Assembly: GCF_035918235.1 (NCBI RefSeq)
Contig: NZ_CP109485.1
Span: 5,629,501 to 5,693,500, forward strand
Direction: 5' to 3'
DNA from: Streptomyces sp. NBC_01445
GTDB taxonomy: Bacteria > Actinomycetota > Actinomycetes > Streptomycetales > Streptomycetaceae
DNA length: 64,000 bases
Every line of letters begins with the position of its first letter. Positions within the stretch are counted from its first letter, which is position 1. Both the position numbers and the translations under genes were made by a program. Below are positions 42,913 to 51,714 of the stretch, piece after piece. The notes beneath the pieces were generated by a model. The model saw only the letters and a list, made by a program, of their open reading frames with translations, did not search any database and was not told the origin of the DNA.

Positions 42913-44484
42913 GTGCCCGACCACAAAGAACAAGCAGCACCACCACCAAGCACCGCCGCCGTGCAATCCGCCGCCGCCGCGGAGTCCACCGGCGAAGAAA
43001 CCACGCCCACCCCGACCCCCAACCTCCACAGAAGCCTCCGCCGCTTCGACATCACGGCGATGGCGGTGGCGGCGGTGATCTCCTTCGACACGGTGGGCCA
43101 GATCGCGACGGGCGGCGGAGAGGCGGTGACGTGGACGGCGGTCATCGCGGTCGCGTTCCTCATCCCGTACGCGCTGCTCTTCGCGGAGACGGGCGCGGCC
43201 TTCCCCCAGGAGGGCGGCCCCTACGTCTGGGTGAAACTGGCGTTCGGCCGGCTGACGGCGGCGGTCACGACGCTCTTCTACTGGGTGACGAACCCGATCT
43301 GGCTGGGCGGCTCGCTCGTGTTCATCGCGGCACAGACGTGGGACGGCTTCGTGTTCCGCCTGGGCCAGGGCACGTTCGCGGACTACGCGTTCAAGACCGT
43401 GTTCATCTGGACGGCGATCCTCACGGCAGTGGTCTCGCTGCGCAAAGGCAAATGGATCACCACGGCGGGCGCGGCGGCCAAGGTCCTCGCGCTCACCGTG
43501 TTCACGGCGACGGCAGTGGCGTACGGCATGGCCCACGGCTTCCGGGGCCTGACAGGAACGGCGGACAACACCACAGCCGCCACCACCTTCAGCCCCACCA
43601 CGGCGGGCTTCCTGGCCCTGGTCCCGGTGCTCCTCTTCGCGTACGTGGGTTTCGAGGCCCCGAACGCCGCGGGCGAGGAGATGCACAACCCGCAACGCGA
43701 CGTCCCCACAGCCCTCGGCCGCTCCGCGGCGATCGCGGCGGCCTGCTACCTGCTCCCCGTACTGGCGATCCTCTCCGTGGTCCCGCCCGGCAAGGTGACC
43801 GGCATCGGCGGCTTCATGGAGGGCGCGCAGACCATCTTCACGATCTACGGAGGCGCAAGCGGCGCGCTCCTGAAGACGACCGCGCTCCTCTTCGTCTTCG
43901 CGCTCCTCACCCAGGGCAGCGCATGGATGATCGTGAGCGACCGGATGCAGGCGATGGCGGCGGCGGACGGCGGGTTCTTCAGCCGCAAGCTGGGCGCGTT
44001 CCACCCCGGGCTGGGCACACCGGTGCGCACGAACCTGCTGTCGGGGGTGATCGCGACGGTGTTCATGGTGGCGGCGATGCGGCTCGCCGACGGCGACGCG
44101 GCGGCGGTGTTCTCAGTCGTCCTGACCGTCGCGGTGACGACGCTGCTGCTCTCGTACCTGACGGTGATCCCGGCCCTGGCGGTCCTGCGCCTGCGCCACA
44201 GGGACGTACCGCGCCCCTACCAGGTCCCGTTCGGGACGAAGGGGTTCATGATCTGCGCGACGCTGGCCTACGCGTGGATCCTCACCGGCTCATGGACGGC
44301 CCTGTTCCCGGGCACGCTGGAGGCGCTGCTCGGCATCACGTACGACTTCCACGGCACGTGGGGCGTGTCACGGACGGCGTTCGAGGCATTCACGCTGGGC
44401 ACGGTCGTCGCCCTGCTCCTCATCGGCACCATCGGTCACGCAGTGGCCGGCGCGGCGAACGACCGCGCGCGCGTGCGCCGTTGA
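42913..44484 (+). CDS. APC-superfamily amino acid / amine permease
   Basis: 523 residues. A cytoplasmic Pro/Ala-rich leader (~40 residues) precedes the first helix (FDITAMAVAAVISFDTVGQIA), then about 12 helices, with FAYVGFEAPNAAGEEMHNPQRDVPTAL as the APC consensus region. GTG 42913, 85 bp after the aminotransferase. It likely imports the substrate of the two enzymes upstream. Confidence 0.85.
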   Translation: MPDHKEQAAPPPSTAAVQSAAAAESTGEETTPTPTPNLHRSLRRFDITAMAVAAVISFDTVGQIATGGGEAVTWTAVIAVAFLIPYALLFAETGAAFPQEGGPYVWVKLAFGRLTAAVTTLFYWVTNPIWLGGSLVFIAAQTWDGFVFRLGQGTFADYAFKTVFIWTAILTAVVSLRKGKWITTAGAAAKVLALTVFTATAVAYGMAHGFRGLTGTADNTTAATTFSPTTAGFLALVPVLLFAYVGFEAPNAAGEEMHNPQRDVPTALGRSAAIAAACYLLPVLAILSVVPPGKVTGIGGFMEGAQTIFTIYGGASGALLKTTALLFVFALLTQGSAWMIVSDRMQAMAAADGGFFSRKLGAFHPGLGTPVRTNLLSGVIATVFMVAAMRLADGDAAAVFSVVLTVAVTTLLLSYLTVIPALAVLRLRHRDVPRPYQVPFGTKGFMICATLAYAWILTGSWTALFPGTLEALLGITYDFHGTWGVSRTAFEAFTLGTVVALLLIGTIGHAVAGAANDRARVRR

Positions 44485-44545
44485 CGCGCCCGCCGGGCTG
44501 GGCATGAACTGGGAGACAGGCAGTTCGCCCCGAGGAGGGAACACC

Positions 44546-44704
44546 ATGGCCGAGTCCCCCACCCCCGAAGCCATCGCAGAGCAGCCCACGGAAGTCCCGC
44601 AGCCGCACCGGCTGGTCCTGCTAGGCGCCTGCGGCTGCGGCTCGGGCTGCGGCTGCGGCTGTCAGTCGGGCGCGCCGTGCCAGTGCGGCGGCTGCTCGGG
44701 CTGA
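44546..44704 (+). CDS. 8-cysteine mini-protein
   Basis: 52 residues. ATG 44546 follows GAGGAGGGAACACC, an excellent ribosome site. The first ~40 residues are polar/Pro-rich then hydrophobic (PHRLVLLGA); the last 25 hold eight Cys as CxC, CxCxC, CxC and a final C with Gly/Ser/Gln between. It could bind metal (metallothionein-like) or form disulphides. No signal peptide. Lies 61 bp after the permease on the same strand and just before a strong terminator. No family recognised. Confidence 0.75.
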   Translation: MAESPTPEAIAEQPTEVPQPHRLVLLGACGCGSGCGCGCQSGAPCQCGGCSG

Positions 44705-44716
44705 CATGACGGAACA

Positions 44717-44757
44717 TGCCGGGGGCCCCGCACCACACAGGTGCGGGGCCCCCGGCA
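44717..44757. terminator. 18-bp-stem bidirectional terminator
   Basis: GCCGGGGGCCCCGCACC (44718-44734) pairs perfectly with 44740-44756 over ACACA, plus one more T-A pair outside. It separates the mini-protein from the convergent phoU. Confidence 0.7.
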
Positions 44758-44778
44758 GACAGGTCACCCCGAGAAGGG

Positions 44779-45462
44779 TCAGCTGCCGTCGACCGGCTGC
44801 GGCTGAGGCGCCTGGATATCGTCGGCGTGCTCACCGGTCACGAGATACACGACACGCTTGGCCACGGAGACCGCGTGATCGGCGAAGCGCTCGTAGTAAC
44901 GGCCCAGCAGGGTCACGTCCACGGCCGTCTCGATGCCGTGCTTCCACCGGTCGTCCATCAGGTGCTGGAACAGCGTCCGGTGCAGCAGGTCCATCTCGTC
45001 GTCGTCCTGCTCCAGCTGGAGCGCGAGATCGACGTCCTTGGTGATGATGACCTCGGCGGACTTCGCCATGAGCCGCTGCGCGAGCTGCCCCATCTCCAGG
45101 ACGGTCGCGTGCAGGTCGTGCGGAACGGCCTTGTCCGGGAACCGCAGCCGGGCGAGCTTGGCGACGTGCTGCGCCAGGTCACCGCTGCGCTCCAGGTCCG
45201 CGCTCATCCGCAGCGAGGTCACGACGATCCGCAGATCCGTGGCGACGGGCTGCTGGCGCGCGAGCAGGGCTATCGCCCGCGCCTCCAGGTCATGCTGGAG
45301 ATCGTCGACCTTCTGATCCCCCGCGATGACACTCTCGGCCAGCTTCAGATCGGCGTCGAGCATGGCCGTGGTGGCGCGCCCGATCGCCGACCCGACAAGG
45401 CGGGCCATCTCGACCAGGCCCTCGCCGATCGAGTCAAGTTCCTCGTGGTACGCGTCACGCAT
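44779..45462 (-). CDS. phoU: PhoU, phosphate-signalling protein
   Basis: 226 residues. Two three-helix bundles with the PhoU metal motifs (E/DxxxD: DLQHDLE and DLLHRTLFQHLMDD; RYYERFADHAVSV at the end). PhoU dampens PhoR signalling and Pst transport when phosphate is sufficient. ATG 45462 is preferred; the frame to 45504 adds 14 residues. Divergent from phoR-phoP with a PHO box in the gap, as in S. coelicolor. Confidence 0.92.
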   Translation of the reverse strand: MRDAYHEELDSIGEGLVEMARLVGSAIGRATTAMLDADLKLAESVIAGDQKVDDLQHDLEARAIALLARQQPVATDLRIVVTSLRMSADLERSGDLAQHVAKLARLRFPDKAVPHDLHATVLEMGQLAQRLMAKSAEVIITKDVDLALQLEQDDDEMDLLHRTLFQHLMDDRWKHGIETAVDVTLLGRYYERFADHAVSVAKRVVYLVTGEHADDIQAPQPQPVDGS

Positions 45463-45543
45463 ACAACTGTCCCTCTCACTCACTGCGGGGCTGCTGTGCC
45501 CCACGCTCCCACGTTCGGCCCTTTACGCGTCCGTTTCCGTCAC

Positions 45544-45576
45544 CCCAAATGAATCACCTCTGTATCCAAGGTGAAC
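45544..45576. promoter_or_regulatory. PHO box between phoU and phoRP
   Basis: Read on the minus strand: GTTCACCTTGG (45566-45576) and ATTCATTTGGG (45544-45554), 11-base units with an 11-base unit between them. They fit the PhoP direct-repeat consensus G(G/T)TCAYYYR(G/C)G, the first unit well and the second less so. PhoP is known to autoregulate this divergent promoter region. Confidence 0.65.
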
Positions 45577-45649
45577 TCTGGGCGACGAGTGTTCGAGGTA
45601 CCACTCGGACGGCTGTGGGCAGTGCTGACAGGGCGCATAACCTGGAGGC

Positions 45650-46927
45650 ATGGACGTGAACGCGGCGGTCGCCGCAGCGGCAGCGATCGCCGGGGTGTGC
45701 ACCGGCGTGATCGCCATGCTGGCGTTTCGCTGGAGCGAACGCGACCAGAAACGCCCCACCCGTACTTCCCTGCACACGGACCCGGTCCTTCCGCCCGGCG
45801 TCGACACCGTCCTCTCCGTACTGCGCTCCTCCGCCGTCGTCCTGGACGAGGCGGACAGCGTGGTCAAGGCCAGCTCGGCGGCGTACGCCCTCGGCCTGGT
45901 CAGAGGCGGCAAGCTGGCCGTGGAGCCGATGCTCCTCATGGCCAGGGACACCCGCCGTGACGGGGAGATACGACAGGTCGAGCTCGACCTGCCCCGCCGC
46001 GGCACCGGCCGCGGGGACGCCCTCGCGGTCTCCGCGCGTGTGGCCCCCCTCGGCTCCCGCCTGGTCCTGCTCCTCGTGGAGGACCTGACGGAGGCCCGCC
46101 GCATCGAGGCGGTCCGCCGCGACTTCGTGGCGAACGTCAGCCACGAGCTGAAGACCCCGGTCGGCGCGCTCAGCCTCCTCTCCGAGGCGGTCATGGACGC
46201 GTCCGACGACCCGGAGGCGGTGGAGCGCTTCGCAGGCAGGATGCAGATCGAGGCGACCCGCCTGACGAACCTGGTCCAGGAGCTCATCGACCTGTCCCGG
46301 GTGCAGAACGACGACCCGCTGGAGGACGCCGAGCCGGTCCGCGTCGACGAACTCGTCGCCGAGGCGATCGACCGCTGCCGCCACCAGGCCGGCACGAAGC
46401 AGATCACCATGGCCGCGGGAGGCACCGCGGACCTTCAGATCTGGGGCAACCGCGGCCAGCTCGCCGCGGCTCTCGGCAACCTCGTCGAGAACGCCGTCAA
46501 TTACAGTCCGGCCCGAACCCGCGTGGGCATTGCCGCGCGCCGGGTCACCGCGCCCGGCGGAGACCTCATAGAAGTGGCGGTCACCGACCAGGGCCTCGGC
46601 ATCTCCGACAAGGACAAGGAGCGCATCTTCGAGCGCTTCTACCGAGTCGACCCGGCCCGATCCCGGGCCACCGGCGGCACCGGCCTCGGCCTCGCCATCG
46701 TCAAGCATGTGGCTGCCTCGCACGGCGGGGAAGTCACCGTGTGGAGCTCCGAAGGCCAGGGCTCCACGTTCACCCTGCGGCTGCCGGAGGCAGGCGCGAC
46801 CCGCGACCGCGGCCCAGGACACGTAGGCGGCGACGCATACGGACACCACGTCGGCAACGACGCCGACGGGCCCGACGAGACAACCGCATACGATCCCATT
46901 CCTGCCGCCCCGGAGGTCCTTCCGTGA
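45650..46927 (+). CDS. phoR: PhoR, phosphate-sensing histidine kinase
   Basis: 425 residues. One N-terminal helix (residues 5-27), a PAS-like region, H165 in VSHELKTP, and the ATPase boxes NLVENAVNYS, DQGLGISDKDKERIFERFYRVD and GGTGLGLAIVKHV. The layout with a single membrane helix and no large sensor domain is typical of actinomycete PhoR/SenX3. Acidic, glycine-rich C-terminal tail. ATG 45650; ends overlapping phoP (GTGA). Confidence 0.92.
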   Translation: MDVNAAVAAAAAIAGVCTGVIAMLAFRWSERDQKRPTRTSLHTDPVLPPGVDTVLSVLRSSAVVLDEADSVVKASSAAYALGLVRGGKLAVEPMLLMARDTRRDGEIRQVELDLPRRGTGRGDALAVSARVAPLGSRLVLLLVEDLTEARRIEAVRRDFVANVSHELKTPVGALSLLSEAVMDASDDPEAVERFAGRMQIEATRLTNLVQELIDLSRVQNDDPLEDAEPVRVDELVAEAIDRCRHQAGTKQITMAAGGTADLQIWGNRGQLAAALGNLVENAVNYSPARTRVGIAARRVTAPGGDLIEVAVTDQGLGISDKDKERIFERFYRVDPARSRATGGTGLGLAIVKHVAASHGGEVTVWSSEGQGSTFTLRLPEAGATRDRGPGHVGGDAYGHHVGNDADGPDETTAYDPIPAAPEVLP

Positions 46928-47604
46928 CCCGAGTGCTCGTCGTCGAGGACGAGGAATCCTTCTCCGACGCCCTGTCGTACATGCTCCGCAAGGAGGGTTT
47001 CGAGGTCGCCATCGCGGCCACCGGCCCCGACGGTCTCGACGAGTTCGAGCGCAACGGCGCCGACCTCGTCCTGCTCGACCTGATGCTGCCGGGCCTGCCC
47101 GGCACCGAGGTCTGCCGCCAGCTGCGCGGCCGATCCAACGTCCCGGTCATCATGGTGACCGCCAAGGACAGCGAGATCGACAAGGTCGTGGGCCTCGAGA
47201 TAGGAGCCGACGACTACGTCACCAAGCCCTTCTCGTCCCGCGAGCTGGTCGCCCGTATCCGCGCGGTCCTGCGCCGCAGGGGCGAGCCCGAGGAGGTCAC
47301 CCCGCAGGCCCTGGAGGCCGGCCCGGTCCGCATGGACGTGGACCGCCACGTCGTCACGGTCTCCGGCTCCAAGGTCGACCTGCCCCTCAAGGAGTTCGAC
47401 CTCCTGGAGATGCTCCTGCGCAACGCGGGCCGCGTCCTGACCCGCATGCAGCTGATCGACCGCGTGTGGGGCGCGGACTACGTGGGCGACACCAAGACCC
47501 TCGACGTCCACGTCAAGCGACTGCGCGCCAAGATCGAGCCGGACCCGGGGGCCCCGCGCTACCTGGTGACGGTTCGCGGCCTCGGTTACAAGTTCGAGCC
47601 GTAA
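46924..47604 (+). CDS. phoP: PhoP, phosphate-response regulator (OmpR family)
   Basis: 226 residues. Receiver domain with D52 (LLDLMLPG), T79 and K101 (VTKPF); C-terminal winged helix with TLDVHVKRLRAKIE and VRGLGYKFEP. Activates phosphate-scavenging genes and represses nitrogen and antibiotic genes in streptomycetes. GTG 46924 overlaps the phoR stop by 4 bp. A terminator follows at 47714. Confidence 0.93.
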   Translation: MTRVLVVEDEESFSDALSYMLRKEGFEVAIAATGPDGLDEFERNGADLVLLDLMLPGLPGTEVCRQLRGRSNVPVIMVTAKDSEIDKVVGLEIGADDYVTKPFSSRELVARIRAVLRRRGEPEEVTPQALEAGPVRMDVDRHVVTVSGSKVDLPLKEFDLLEMLLRNAGRVLTRMQLIDRVWGADYVGDTKTLDVHVKRLRAKIEPDPGAPRYLVTVRGLGYKFEP

Positions 47605-47713
47605 ACCGCGGTGGGGCTGCGCCGGGCCGTCCGGGCGGAGTCCGGCGCGGCGCTTCGAAGCCCGCGTAGCGGTGCGAGGAGCGCACGGGGGAGAGATCCC
47701 AGCCATGGAACGC

Positions 47714-47750
47714 CGAAGGGCGGGACCTCCCACGGGGGTCCCGCCCTTCG
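47714..47750. terminator. 14-bp-stem terminator between phoP and the lipoprotein gene
   Basis: CGAAGGGCGGGACC (47714-47727) pairs perfectly with 47737-47750 over a 9-nt loop; serves the two convergent genes. Confidence 0.65.
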
Positions 47751-47769
47751 CCATTGCGTACGTACGTGA

Positions 47770-48429
47770 TCAGTGCCCGGCGGTGCTCTCCGAGGCGGAC
47801 GCCCCGGCGGCCGGGCTGCCCGAGGCCGACTCGGACGGCGAGGCGGAGCCGGACGGGGTGGCCGACCCGGAGGGCGTCGCGGACTCCGACGGCTCCGTGC
47901 TCGGCACGGCCGGGATCTCGCTCGGCCCCCACTTCTTGAAGTAGCTCTCGGCCGGCACGACGAACGACTGGATCTTGACGGCGCCCGTGGTGCTGAACGT
48001 GAAGGTCAGCGTCCGCACGTCACCGTCGAGGTCGGCGGTGCGGCTGTTGGGCAGCTGCGCGGACGCGTTGCCCTGCCCGCCGAGCACGAGGGAGCCGCCG
48101 GCCGGGATCGTCACGGTCTTCTTGCCGTCGGCGGCCGACAACTCGGCCTTCTTGCCGACGCCGTCGAGCAGGATCGAGTCGAGGGTCTGGGCCTTCGAGC
48201 CGTTGTTGAAGAGCGTCGCGGTCACGACGGCCGGACCCGTGGACTTCAGGTCGGGCTGCGTGATCACGGTGGCGTTCTGGATCCGGATGTCCCCGACGGA
48301 GGTCTCCGCGTTGTCCGGCTTGACCTCCAGCGTCTGGGCGTTGTTTCCAGCGCCGCACGCGGCGAGCGAGGCGATCGAGAACGCGAGGGCGGCGGCGGCG
48401 AGGGTGCCGCGTCGAAGGCTGCTGCTCAC
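47770..48429 (-). CDS. secreted lipoprotein (DUF461-annotated type)
   Basis: 219 residues. Lipobox LAAC (Cys at residue 25), a beta-sandwich-like domain at about 45-170, and a Ser/Ala/Pro/Glu-rich tail (SATPSGSATPSGSASPSES) likely to span the wall. The old DUF461 name covers copper chaperones, but no Met/His copper motif is visible here. Convergent with phoP; the opposite side is the long gap before carD. Function unknown. Confidence 0.75.
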   Translation of the reverse strand: MSSSLRRGTLAAAALAFSIASLAACGAGNNAQTLEVKPDNAETSVGDIRIQNATVITQPDLKSTGPAVVTATLFNNGSKAQTLDSILLDGVGKKAELSAADGKKTVTIPAGGSLVLGGQGNASAQLPNSRTADLDGDVRTLTFTFSTTGAVKIQSFVVPAESYFKKWGPSEIPAVPSTEPSESATPSGSATPSGSASPSESASGSPAAGASASESTAGH

Positions 48430-49139
48430 GGCGGCGGCAACTCCTAGAACGTGGGCGGTAAGGGTCTGGACGCCCTGGACGGGTGTAAAGCCGCCCTAAG
48501 GGTCTGTCAGCGGGCTCAGGTTACCGAGCCGTTCGCGCGCCGCTGCACCCGACCCGCCCCTAGGGAGTTTCGGATGGATCCCGGCCCCGGCCGATCCCCC
48601 GCTCCGACCGGCCCGCGCACCACCTGTCGCACTCGCGATCACCCTCGGGGTCACGCCCTCACCGAACTCACCGAAGACCCGCCGGCCCCGGCTCGGCCCC
48701 TCTCACCTCGCCAAACACGACAGGCCGCATTGGCCTCCCGGTCACCTTTCACATAAGTGCCCCGGGAGAGAACCTGCGGATTTCCGGTAAGGAATGCATG
48801 GCGGTACGGAAAACTGATCACCCCTCACGGTGATCAATTCCGGATTCGGGTCGCACGCGCCTCCGAGTCACCGAACGGAGTAGCGGAAGTGCAGCGCTTC
48901 GAACCGCGCAAAACGGGACGTTCAACCCCCTGCGGACCTCTCCAGGTAGGTGTACGGTGCGCGTTTCGTCTCCGTCGAAGAGCCGCTCCGACCTGCGAAT
49001 ACCCCCTTCCGCGGGCCCTCCGCAGCACGTTCCGGTTGTTGTTGTCAAGCCCCGAGATATGCCCTGACCTGCGAAAACGCCATTCAGAAGACGCCGTTTC
49101 CGTGTTACCCTGGATAGCCACGGAAGGGGTACCTGTCAC
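48430..49139. other. 710-bp intergenic region before carD
   Basis: No convincing gene. Two plus-strand open frames (48451-48756 and 48757-49143) have no ribosome site or protein-like composition and overlap carD. The region holds an 8-bp-arm palindrome at 48815 and, at the end, a GGAAGGGG ribosome site for carD. It probably contains the carD promoter(s) and a long leader. Confidence 0.6.
48815..48836. promoter_or_regulatory. palindrome TGATCACC-CCTCAC-GGTGATCA upstream of carD
   Basis: Perfect 8-bp arms with a 6-bp spacer, 304 bp before the carD start and 386 bp from the lipoprotein start. Could be an operator or an RNA hairpin. Confidence 0.4.
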
Positions 49140-49622
49140 ATGACGTTCAAGGTTGGCGACACCGTGGTCTATCCCCATCACGGGGCCGCGCTGATCGAGG
49201 CTATCGAAACTCGCCAGATCAAAGGCGTGGACAAGACCTACTTGGTGCTGAAGGTCGCGCAGGGTGACCTGACGGTGCGTGTGCCAGCGGACAATGCGGA
49301 GTTCGTCGGCGTACGTGATGTGGTCGGTCAGGACGGTCTCGACCGGGTCTTCGAGGTGCTTCGCGCGCCGTACGCCGAAGAGCCCACGAACTGGTCGCGC
49401 CGCTACAAGGCAAATCTCGAGAAGCTCGCCTCCGGCGATGTCATCAAGGTCGCGGAAGTCGTCCGTGACCTGTGGCGTCGGGAGCGTGAGCGCGGACTGT
49501 CCGCAGGTGAGAAGCGCATGCTCGCCAAGGCACGGCAGATCCTGGTGAGCGAGCTCGCGCTCGCTGAGAACACGAACGAGGACAAGGCCGAGGCCCTGCT
49601 CGACGAGGTCCTCGCGTCCTGA
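49140..49622 (+). CDS. carD: CarD-family RNA polymerase-binding regulator
   Basis: 160 residues. N-terminal RNAP-interacting (RID) domain begins [15 protein letters not shown], followed by the helical DNA-binding domain with the conserved Trp in [25 protein letters not shown], which wedges the -10 region. CarD stabilises the open complex at many promoters; essential in mycobacteria. ATG 49140 follows GGAAGGGG. A terminator-like hairpin at 49688 separates it from ispD. Confidence 0.93.
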   Translation: MTFKVGDTVVYPHHGAALIEAIETRQIKGVDKTYLVLKVAQGDLTVRVPADNAEFVGVRDVVGQDGLDRVFEVLRAPYAEEPTNWSRRYKANLEKLASGDVIKVAEVVRDLWRRERERGLSAGEKRMLAKARQILVSELALAENTNEDKAEALLDEVLAS

Positions 49623-49687
49623 CGCGTGCCCTGACCGGCACGCGGCTGCGACAAGAAGTCCCGGGTGAAAGCCCGGGCGCATGAATA

Positions 49688-49736
49688 ATGCCGCGGTGCC
49701 CGCTGACCCTGATGGTGTCGCCGGGCGCTGCGGCAT
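49688..49736 (+). terminator. carD terminator
   Basis: ATGCCGCGGTGCCCG (49688-49702) pairs with CGGGCGCTGCGGCAT (49722-49736) with two G-U pairs and a 19-nt loop, followed by GTTC. Confidence 0.5.
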
Positions 49737-49914
49737 GTTCGTACCCGCACTCTGTGCCTACTCGTGGTGCCTACCCGCTTGACTCAGCTGGTGTGCCGGG
49801 CCCGGGCAGCCGGCTCGACCGGATGTCACGGAAGGGGTCCGGTCAAGGCGTCGCGCCCGGCACTGGTGTTGGCCATACCCACCTCGGTCGAGCACACAAA
49901 CCTGAACGGAAGCG

Positions 49915-50658
49915 ATGTCTGACGAAACGCGGCCCTCGCGCACCGCGGCCGTGATTCCGGCCGCCGGCCGGGGCGTACGCCTCGGCCCGGGCGCCCCCAA
50001 AGCACTCCGCGCGCTCAACGGCACCCCGATGCTCATCCACGCCGTCCGGGCGATGGCCGCCTCGCGGTCCGTCTCCCTCGTCGTCGTGGTCGCCCCGCCC
50101 GACGAGGCGTCCGCCGCCGAGGTGAAGACCCTCCTCGCCGACCACGCGCTGCCCGAGCGGACCGACTTCGTCGTCGTACCCGGCGGTGAGACCCGCCAGG
50201 AGTCCGTGAAGCTCGGCCTCGACGCCCTGCCGCCCGGCATCGACGTCGTCCTCGTTCACGACGCGGCCCGCCCCCTGGTGCCCGTCGACACGGTCGACGG
50301 CGTCATCGAAGCCGTACGCGAAGGCGCCCCCGCCGTCGTCCCCGCGCTGCCCCTCGCCGACACCGTCAAGCAGGTCGAGGCCCGCGCCGACGGCGGACCC
50401 GAGCTCGTCGTCGCGACGCCCGAGCGGGCCCGGCTGCGCGCCGTGCAGACCCCGCAGGGGTTCGACCGCGCCACGCTCGTGCGCGCCCACGAGACCGTCA
50501 CGGACAACGTCACGGACGACGCCGGCATGGTCGAGCAGCTCGGCGAACCGGTCGTCGTCGTGCCCGGGCACGAGGAGGCCTTCAAGGTCACCCGCCCCCT
50601 CGACCTCGTGCTCGCCGAGGCCGTACTCGCCCGCAGGAGGGCCAACGATGGCTTCTGA
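49915..50658 (+). CDS. ispD: IspD, 2-C-methyl-D-erythritol 4-phosphate cytidylyltransferase
   Basis: 247 residues. Nucleotide loop [18 protein letters not shown] at about 14-31, HDAARPLVP near residue 118 and the C-terminal TDDAGMVE and [13 protein letters not shown] blocks, all IspD hallmarks. Makes CDP-methylerythritol in the MEP route to isoprenoids. ATG 49915 follows CGGAAG. The 292-bp gap before it holds the carD terminator and probably the ispD promoter. Overlaps ispF by 11 bp. Confidence 0.93.
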   Translation: MSDETRPSRTAAVIPAAGRGVRLGPGAPKALRALNGTPMLIHAVRAMAASRSVSLVVVVAPPDEASAAEVKTLLADHALPERTDFVVVPGGETRQESVKLGLDALPPGIDVVLVHDAARPLVPVDTVDGVIEAVREGAPAVVPALPLADTVKQVEARADGGPELVVATPERARLRAVQTPQGFDRATLVRAHETVTDNVTDDAGMVEQLGEPVVVVPGHEEAFKVTRPLDLVLAEAVLARRRANDGF

Positions 50659-51142
50659 GATGCCGGTCATCCCCCTCGTCGGCATCGGCACCGACATCCA
50701 CGCCTTCGAAGAGGGCCGTGAACTGTGGTGCGCCGGACTGAAGTGGGAGGGCGAGGGCCCCGGCCTTGCCGGGCACTCCGACGCCGATGTCGTCGCGCAC
50801 GCCGCGTGCAACGCGCTGTTCTCCGCCGCCGGGCTCGGTGACCTCGGCGCCCACTTCGGCACAGGCCGTCCCGAGTGGTCCGGTGCCTCCGGGCTCACCC
50901 TGCTCACCGAGGCCGCCCGCATCGTGCGCGAGGCGGGCTTCACCATCGGCAACGTCGCCGTACAGGTCATCGGCCCCAGGCCGAAGATCGGGAAGCGGCG
51001 TGAAGAGGCGCAGAAGGTGCTCTCCGACGCGGCAGGCGCGCCCGTCTCCGTCTCCGGCGCCACCACCGACGGCCTGGGCTTCCCCGGCCGGGGTGACGGC
51101 CTCGCGGCGATCGCCACGGCACTGGTCGTCAGGACGGGCTGA
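50648..51142 (+). CDS. ispF: IspF, 2-C-methyl-D-erythritol 2,4-cyclodiphosphate synthase
   Basis: 164 residues. Metal ligands in GTDIHAF and [14 protein letters not shown] site [15 protein letters not shown]. It catalyses ring closure of CDP-methylerythritol 2-phosphate. ATG 50648 lies inside the end of ispD, so the two are coupled. The first seven residues precede the usual start VGIGTDIH. Confidence 0.93.
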   Translation: MASEMPVIPLVGIGTDIHAFEEGRELWCAGLKWEGEGPGLAGHSDADVVAHAACNALFSAAGLGDLGAHFGTGRPEWSGASGLTLLTEAARIVREAGFTIGNVAVQVIGPRPKIGKRREEAQKVLSDAAGAPVSVSGATTDGLGFPGRGDGLAAIATALVVRTG

Positions 51143-51216
51143 AATACCGCTCCGGGGGCGGATGTTGGCGCAGTATCGGGTACTCGTACAGGCATCCCCC
51201 CAAGGAGTGAGGCTCC

Positions 51217-51621
51217 ATGTCTGCCCAGCTGTCCGACGAGCTCAAGGCGTTGCTCGACACCCCGGTCTTCATCACGGTCGCCACCATCCAGCCCGACGGG
51301 AGCCCGCAGGTGTCGCCTGTCTGGGTGAAGCGGGACGGGGACGACGTGCTGTTCTCCACGACGGTCGACCGGCGCAAGGAGAAGAACCTCCGCCGCGACC
51401 CCCGTGTCACCGTCGTCGTGCAGCCCACCGACAACCCCTATACCTACGCCGAGATCCGCGGCAGCGCCGACCTCACCACCGAGGGCGGCCAGGAACTCAT
51501 CGACGAGCTGTCCCTCAAGTACACGGGCAAGAAGTACGCGGAGTTCAACCCCCGCTCCGGGGACGACGCCGAGCGCGTCGTCGTGCGGATCACCCCCCGC
51601 AAGGTCGTCGGCCGCGTCTGA
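51217..51621 (+). CDS. PPOX-class F420-dependent enzyme (FDOR-B)
   Basis: 134 residues. Split barrel with FITVATIQPDGSPQVSPVWVKRDGDDVLFST and DRRKEKNLRRDPRVTVVVQPTDNPY (phosphate-binding region), typical of F420-binding FDOR-B proteins. Substrate unknown; a Rv1155-like role is possible. ATG 51217 with AAGGAGTGAGG upstream. Between ispF and cysS on the same strand. Confidence 0.85.
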   Translation: MSAQLSDELKALLDTPVFITVATIQPDGSPQVSPVWVKRDGDDVLFSTTVDRRKEKNLRRDPRVTVVVQPTDNPYTYAEIRGSADLTTEGGQELIDELSLKYTGKKYAEFNPRSGDDAERVVVRITPRKVVGRV

Positions 51622-51714
51622 ACGGCGGCCTGACACACGTCACAACGTCACGGTTGTGCCCCGTGTCCCCAAAGGGGTCGCGGGGCACTGCCTTGGGCCC
51701 ACTACCCTGGAGGA

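Noticed and set aside
44546..44704. Cys-rich mini-protein as a lanthipeptide or thiopeptide precursor
   Set aside because: No modification, protease or transport genes are adjacent; the neighbours are a permease and phoU.
48451..49143. Two short plus-strand frames before carD
   Set aside because: No ribosome site, no protein-like pattern, and one runs into the carD start. More likely leader or promoter DNA.
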